A stretch of 64,000 nucleotides of DNA. Origin: Mytilus trossulus. Lineage: Eukaryota > Mollusca > Bivalvia > Mytilida > Mytilidae. Position numbers and translations under genes: made by a program. Location of the stretch: contig NC_086373.1 of assembly GCF_036588685.1 (NCBI RefSeq), positions 558,001-622,000 of the forward strand, given 5' to 3'. Shown one piece after another: positions 59,104 through 64,000 of the stretch (position 1 is the stretch's first letter; each line of letters starts with the position of its first letter). The notes beneath the pieces were generated by a model. It saw nothing but the letters and a program-made list of their open reading frames with translations, made no database searches and was not told the DNA's origin.

Positions 59104-59669
59104 TATACCCCACGCAACGAGTTGCGGAGGTTTTAATGTTTTTGACCCGTCCGTCAGTCAGTCCGTCCGTCAGTCCTGTTTCTTGTCATCTCAACTCCTC
59201 TCAAATAACACAACAGAATTTCACGAAACCTTTTAAGATAATAAGGACATACTATGTAGTTGTGCATATCGACAATTTGTTTTTCTAGGAGTTACGCCCC
59301 TTTGAACTTATTTACTTTAATGTACTACTGCAACAGTTTGTCATCGCAACTCCTCTCAAACCACACAACAGAATTTCACGAAACCTTTTCAGATAATAAG
59401 GACATACTATGTAGTTGTGCATATCGACGGGAAATTGCGATTCAATTTTTTCTAGGAGTTACGCCCCTTTTAACATATTTACTTTAATGTACTACTGCAA
59501 CAGTTTGTCATCGCATTTCCTCTCAAACCACGCCAACAGAATTCCACGAAACCTTTTCAGATAATAAGGACATACTATGTGGTTGTGCATATCGACGGGA
59601 AATTGCGATTCAATTTTTATACGACCGCAAATTTTGAAAAAATTTTCGTCGTATATTGCTATCACGTTG

Positions 59670-59719
<50 letters not shown>

Positions 59720-61975
59720 CGAATACTTTTAGTTTTCGCACTCTAACTTTAGTAAAAGTTAATATAAATCTATGAAATTTTATCACAAGGTTTATGACCA
59801 CAAAAGGAAGGTTGGTATTGATTTTGGGAGTTTTGGTCCCAACATTTTAGGAATTAAGGGCCAAAAAGGGCCCAAATAAGCATTTTCTTGGTTTTCGCAC
59901 TATAACTTTAGCTTAAGTTAATAGAAATCTATGAAATTTTGACACAAGGTTTATGACCACAAAAGAAAGGTTGGGATTGATTTTGGGAGTTTTGGTTTCA
60001 ATAGTGTAGGAATTAGGGGCCAAAAAAGGGCCCAAATAAGCATTATTCTTGGTTTTCGCACAATAACTTTTGTTTAAGTAAATAGAAAATAATGAAATTT
60101 AAACACAATGTTTATGACCACAAAAGGAAGGTTGGTATTGATTTTGGGAGTTTAGGTCCCAACAGTTTAGGAATAAGGGGCCAAAAAGGGACCCAAATAA
60201 GCATTTTTCTTGGTTTTCGCACCATAACTTTAGTATAAGTAAATAGAAATCTATGAAATTTAAACACAAGTTTTATGACCATAAAAGGAAGGTTGGTAAT
60301 GATTTTGGGAGTTTTGGTCCCAACAGTTTAGGAATAAGGGGCCCAAAGGGTCCAAAATTAAACTTTGTTTGATTTCATCAAAATTGAATAATTGGGGTTC
60401 TTTGATATGCCGAATCTAACTGTGTATGTAGATTTTTAACTTTTGGTCCCGTTTTCAAATTGGTCTACATTAAGGTCCAAAGGGTCCAAAATTAAACTTC
60501 GTTTGATTTTGACAAAAAATTAATCGGTTGGGTTCTTTGATATGCTGAATCTAAAAATGTACTTAGATTCTTGATTATCGGCCCAGTTTTCAAGTTGGTC
60601 CAAATCGGGGTCCAAAATTAAACTTTGTTTGATTTCATCAAAAATTGAATAAATGGGGTTCTTTGATATGCCAAATCTAACTGTGTATGTAGATTCCTCA
60701 TTTTTGGTCTTGTTTTCAAATTGGTCTACATTAAAGTCCAAAGGGTCCAAAATTAAACTTAGTTTGATTTTAACAAAAATTGAAATCTTAGGGTTCTTTG
60801 ATATGCTGAATCCAAACATGTACTTAGATTTTTGATTCTGGGCCCAGTTTTCAAGTTGGTCCAAATCAGGATCTAAAATTATTATATTAAGTTTTGTGCA
60901 ATAGCAAGTCTTTTCAATTGCACAGTATTGCGCAATGGCAAGAAATATCTTATTGCAAAATATTGTGAAATAGCAATTTTGTTTTTAATTAGAGTTATCT
61001 TTCTTTGTCCAGAATAGTAAGCAAGAAATATCTAATTGTAAGAATTTTTTTTATTTGGAGTTATCTTTCTTTGTCCAGAATCAACTTAAATCTTTGTTAT
61101 ATATTTACAATATACAATGTATATTCACTTTTTACTACCAACTTATAAATTAAAATAATCTTTACCATTCAGTGATAACAAGCAGTTTTTTTACATCTTA
61201 ATATTTTATGATGTATTTAAATGAGTAGTAATTGTTGCAAACTCCATTAGAAATTTTAATTGAGATTAGTTTTGGAATAAGGGAAAGGGGGATGTGATTA
61301 AAAAAATTGGGTTCAATTTTCTCATTTGAAATTTCATAAATAAAAAGAAAATTTCTTCAAACATTTTTTTTGAGAGGAATAATATTCAACAGCATAGTGA
61401 ATTGCTCTAAGAGAAAACAAAAATTTTAATTTCATTAGAACACATTCATTCTGTGTCAGAAACCTATGCTGTGTCAACTATTTAATCACAATCCAAATTT
61501 AGAGCGGAATCCAGCTTGAATGTTGTGTCCATACTTGCCCCAACCGTTCAGGGTTCAACCTCTGCGGTCGTATAAAGCTACGCCCTGCGGAGCATCTGTT
61601 TTTTTCTAGGAGTTACGCCCCTTTGAACTTATTTACTTTAATGTACTATTGCAACAGTTTGTCATCGCAACTTCTCTCAAACCACACAACAGAATTTCAC
61701 GAAACCTTTTCAGATAATAAGGACATACTATGTAGTTGTGCATATCGAAGGGAAATTGCGATTCAATTTTTTTTCTAGGAGTTGCGCCCCTTCGAACTTA
61801 TTTACTTTAATTTACTACTTCAACAGTTTATCATCCCAACTCCTCTGAAACCACACACCAGAATTTCATGAAATTTTGTAGATAATAAGGACATACTATG
61901 CATGTAGATGTGCATATTGACAGGAAATTATTATTCAATGTTTTTTCTTATACAAACTTTTTTCCTTACACTTAT
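59104..61975 (+). repeat. ~160-bp-period tandem repeat interrupted by another element
   Basis: Starts with TACCCCACGCAACGAGTTGC and a CCGTCCGTCAGTC run, then repeats TTTCTAGGAGTTACGCCCCT, TTTGTCATCGCAACTCCTCT, AGAATTTCACGAAACCTTTT and ACATACTATGTAGTTGTGCA at about 59180, 59340 and 59505, and again at about 61610-61975 after the insertion at 59619-61598. Open frames in it are artefacts of the period. Confidence 0.8.
59619..61598 (-). mobile_element. ~1.98-kb element nested in the 160-bp repeat, ends carry inverted ATACGACCGCA
   Basis: The left end ATACGACCGCAAATTTT and the right end TGCGGTCGTATAAAGCTACG are inverted over 11-12 bp. The repeat copies on either side are cut at GCGATTCAATTTTT and resume with TTTTTTTCTAGGAG, proving insertion. 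Inside are a (CGT)n run of about 17 triplets (59669-59719), about four ~155-bp units (TTTTCGCACTATAACTTTAG, AAGGTTTATGACCACAAAAG) and about four ~125-bp units (GGTTCTTTGATATGC, AAATTAAACTTTGTTTGATT). No transposase-like frame; a 63-codon poly-Arg frame comes from the CGT run. Confidence 0.75.
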
Positions 61976-61979
61976 TCAA

Positions 61980-62940
61980 TTTCTCCAATGACAATACGGG
62001 GACGTGGGGGTATGTGAGCGTGCTCACTAAGGTTCTTTAATTAATCAAATATATTGTGTTAGACTAGGATTAAAAAATCAAGGCGAACAAAGCGTACACT
62101 ATTATAACATCATGCCTCCCTATGTTCACATTTTGGTTTAATGGAAGAAACCAAATAAATATTTAAGAATCAAAAGCCACAGCAAGGTGCAATTACAACG
62201 GACTTAAATGGTGAAGACGTTGTAAATACGTTGAATAATTTGGTAAAAGTTGTGAAAAAACTTCAATGAATTGTAATAAGGGGATATGAAGATGTGGCAG
62301 GTATAATACTATGTGATCGTTTCACAAAATTCTGTCAAGCTGTCAAGGAGCAATTACTAATACAAAAATTCGACAGATAAAAACGGGCATTTCCTTTAGA
62401 AAGCATGATGCATATAATACATATATATTTGACAAAGTAATGTATGTTAAACATCGTCGAGATGGTAATTTCTTCCTAAATATAGAATCTTTTAAATTTA
62501 CGCATTTAAAGGTTCTCATATGTTTCTCATAAACGTTTTCTTTCTGAAAATTAAAAATCGATTATTTAATCCAACGAGGCGCCTCCTACAGTACATCACT
62601 ATTTATAAACCGGAATTTCATCATTATTTATAAAAAGTCTGATTTACAGTGTTGCATTTCCGTAATCAATAAATATAACAATCAATAAACGTAATATTAT
62701 GTATTTTTTATGTTTGCGATTAAACTGAAAGGAAGGTAAGTATTATTGTATTTTTCGACAAAAATTTCCTATGTCAGAGCTTTTGTAAATGTATTAAATT
62801 AACCTTTATCTATTAGTTAATGTATTTTGCTATAAAATAAAACACAATATATGTTCCTTACGTCGTAACTACAATAACCTTCCCTTTCATGAATTTGACC
62901 TACCGAATTAGACTATTTACCGGATTTGTAATCACATAAG
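61980..62940. other. Intergenic stretch without recognised features
   Basis: AT-rich sequence with no gene, repeat or element that could be supported by comparison within the window. Confidence 0.4.
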
Positions 62941-62944
62941 CAAC

Positions 62945-63170
62945 ACGACGGGTGCCGCATGTGGAGCAGGATCTGCTTACCCTTCTGGAGCACCTGAGAT
63001 CATCCCTAGTTTTTGGTGGGGTTCGTGTTGTTTATTCTTTAGTTTTCTATGTTGTGTCATGTGTACTATTGTTTTTCTGTTTGTCTTTTTCATTTTTAGC
63101 CATGGCGTTGTCAGTTTGTTTTAGATTTATGAGTTTGACTGTCCCTTTGGTATCTTTCGTCCCTCTTTTA
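62945..63170 (+). repeat. Forward copy of the 58226 dispersed repeat
   Basis: GTGGAGCAGGATCTGCTTAC, TTTTTGGTGGGGTTCGTGTT, TTTTTAGCCATGGCGTTGTC and GGTATCTTTCGTCCCTCTTT are the reverse complement of 58226-58444. Both copies keep an open frame of about 75 codons with a hydrophobic stretch (LLFFCLSFSFLAMALSVCF). Confidence 0.85.
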
Positions 63171-63212
63171 TCTATATCTGTTTTTTTTCTTCTGATAAAT
63201 TTGTTGCGATTG

Positions 63213-63380
63213 TACTTTATCGATGTTCAAACCATCATAATATGAGGCATATGCAAGTGACTATTTCATTCGTAATTGAATTCAGATAAAATCGGATAAA
63301 TACTAGACCATACCTACCTAATTACCACCCTATATCATACATACATACATACATACATAAAGTTGATAAACAGATAGCCA
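63213..63380 (+). repeat. 168-bp exact direct repeat, copy 1
   Basis: Identical by eye to 63833-64000, offset 620 bp. Includes a (CATA)n run at about 63337-63359. The second copy reaches the right edge of the window, so the true length is at least 168 bp. Confidence 0.95.
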
Positions 63381-63832
63381 GACCTTATATACTTACACAT
63401 CCATCCAACCATCAAAACATTTTTAAAATAACTGGAAAGCATGTATTATATTTTTTTCTAATTCAATATCAACTACATATTTCAAAATATAATGTATTTT
63501 TTTTTTTGGAAATTATACCCTTATACTACCATATGCTGCAATGCTGTGAATTTTGGAAATGTATCAATTTTTTTTTTAGTAACACTAGGTTGTATATTTC
63601 CACTTGGAAATATATATTGTTTTAATGCATTAATAGTATTTTGTTTCTTAAATTAGCATTATAACTGTTATCGAAAATCTCGGACTTTTCAGAAATTAAG
63701 CTTTTGCATTTTTATGATTGTAACACTTTGATTGAGGAAATTGAAACAGTTTTGTGTTATTATTATTCGAAAATCATGTTATTTGAGTTTTACAAAACGT
63801 ATAATTATTTTTATATATCACAAAATTTCAAA

Positions 63833-64000
63833 TACTTTATCGATGTTCAAACCATCATAATATGAGGCATATGCAAGTGACTATTTCATTCGTAATTGAA
63901 TTCAGATAAAATCGGATAAATACTAGACCATACCTACCTAATTACCACCCTATATCATACATACATACATACATACATAAAGTTGATAAACAGATAGCCA
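63833..64000 (+). repeat. 168-bp exact direct repeat, copy 2 (runs off the window)
   Basis: Begins TACTTTATCGATGTTCAAAC and matches 63213-63380 base for base, ending at the window edge with GATAAACAGATAGCCA. Either the first part of a second 620-bp tandem unit or an assembly duplication. Confidence 0.95.

Noticed and set aside
59610-59801. Poly-arginine open frame
   Set aside because: It is the translation of a (CGT)n microsatellite.

Overview
This is AT-rich metazoan DNA with spaced exons, GT-AG introns and a heavy load of short dispersed repeats. The repeat types and the gene set (a digestive-type two-domain cysteine protease, a D-amino-acid oxidase and an Hsp90 co-chaperone) point to a bivalve mollusc, most likely a marine mussel (Mytilus-like); the genus is inferred, not proven. 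There is no bacterial operon structure, CRISPR array or tRNA/rRNA gene. Most uninterrupted open frames here are chance or lie in repeats; the real genes are split into exons of 53-238 bp.

Three multi-exon genes were rebuilt exon by exon with matching splice phases. (1) TTC4/Dpit47/Cns1 co-chaperone, minus strand, 11 coding exons, 18470 down to 6689, 392 aa. (2) A 26/29-kDa-proteinase (counting-factor-associated-protein-D type) cysteine protease, minus strand, 10 coding exons, 36911 down to 26951, 548 aa, with signal peptide, insect-type N-terminal domain, I29 propeptide and C1A papain domain with an intact Cys/His/Asn set. (3) A D-amino-acid/D-aspartate oxidase family flavoenzyme, plus strand, 10 coding exons, 45648 to 57549, 338 aa, ending in a peroxisomal SRL signal. 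They belong to separate pathways and show no sign of acting together.

Layout: 1-6.6 kb, a LINE reverse-transcriptase tail, dispersed repeats, a ~120-bp satellite and a CpG-containing unique block. 6.7-18.5 kb, TTC4 with a 40-bp minisatellite and three MITEs in or beside its introns. 18.5-26.9 kb, intergenic, with a second LINE tail broken by a 56-bp mini-transposon and a ~500-bp-period repeat. 27-37 kb, the protease gene with several minisatellites and two hairpin elements. 37-45.6 kb, intergenic, with a long hairpin, a third LINE tail and a 46-copy 42-bp minisatellite just upstream of the oxidase. 45.6-57.7 kb, the oxidase gene, whose introns hold a 2.85-kb inverted-repeat element, a tandemly duplicated exon, a 450-bp near-perfect palindrome and hammerhead-ribozyme motifs. 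57.7-64 kb, nested repeats and a 620-bp-offset duplication running off the end.

The most notable observations are: three hammerhead-ribozyme copies, one with an intact core; a 34-bp minisatellite made from a 5' splice site of the protease gene in which every extra copy has lost its GT; a truncated duplicate of an oxidase exon; and the minisatellite that is open on both strands.
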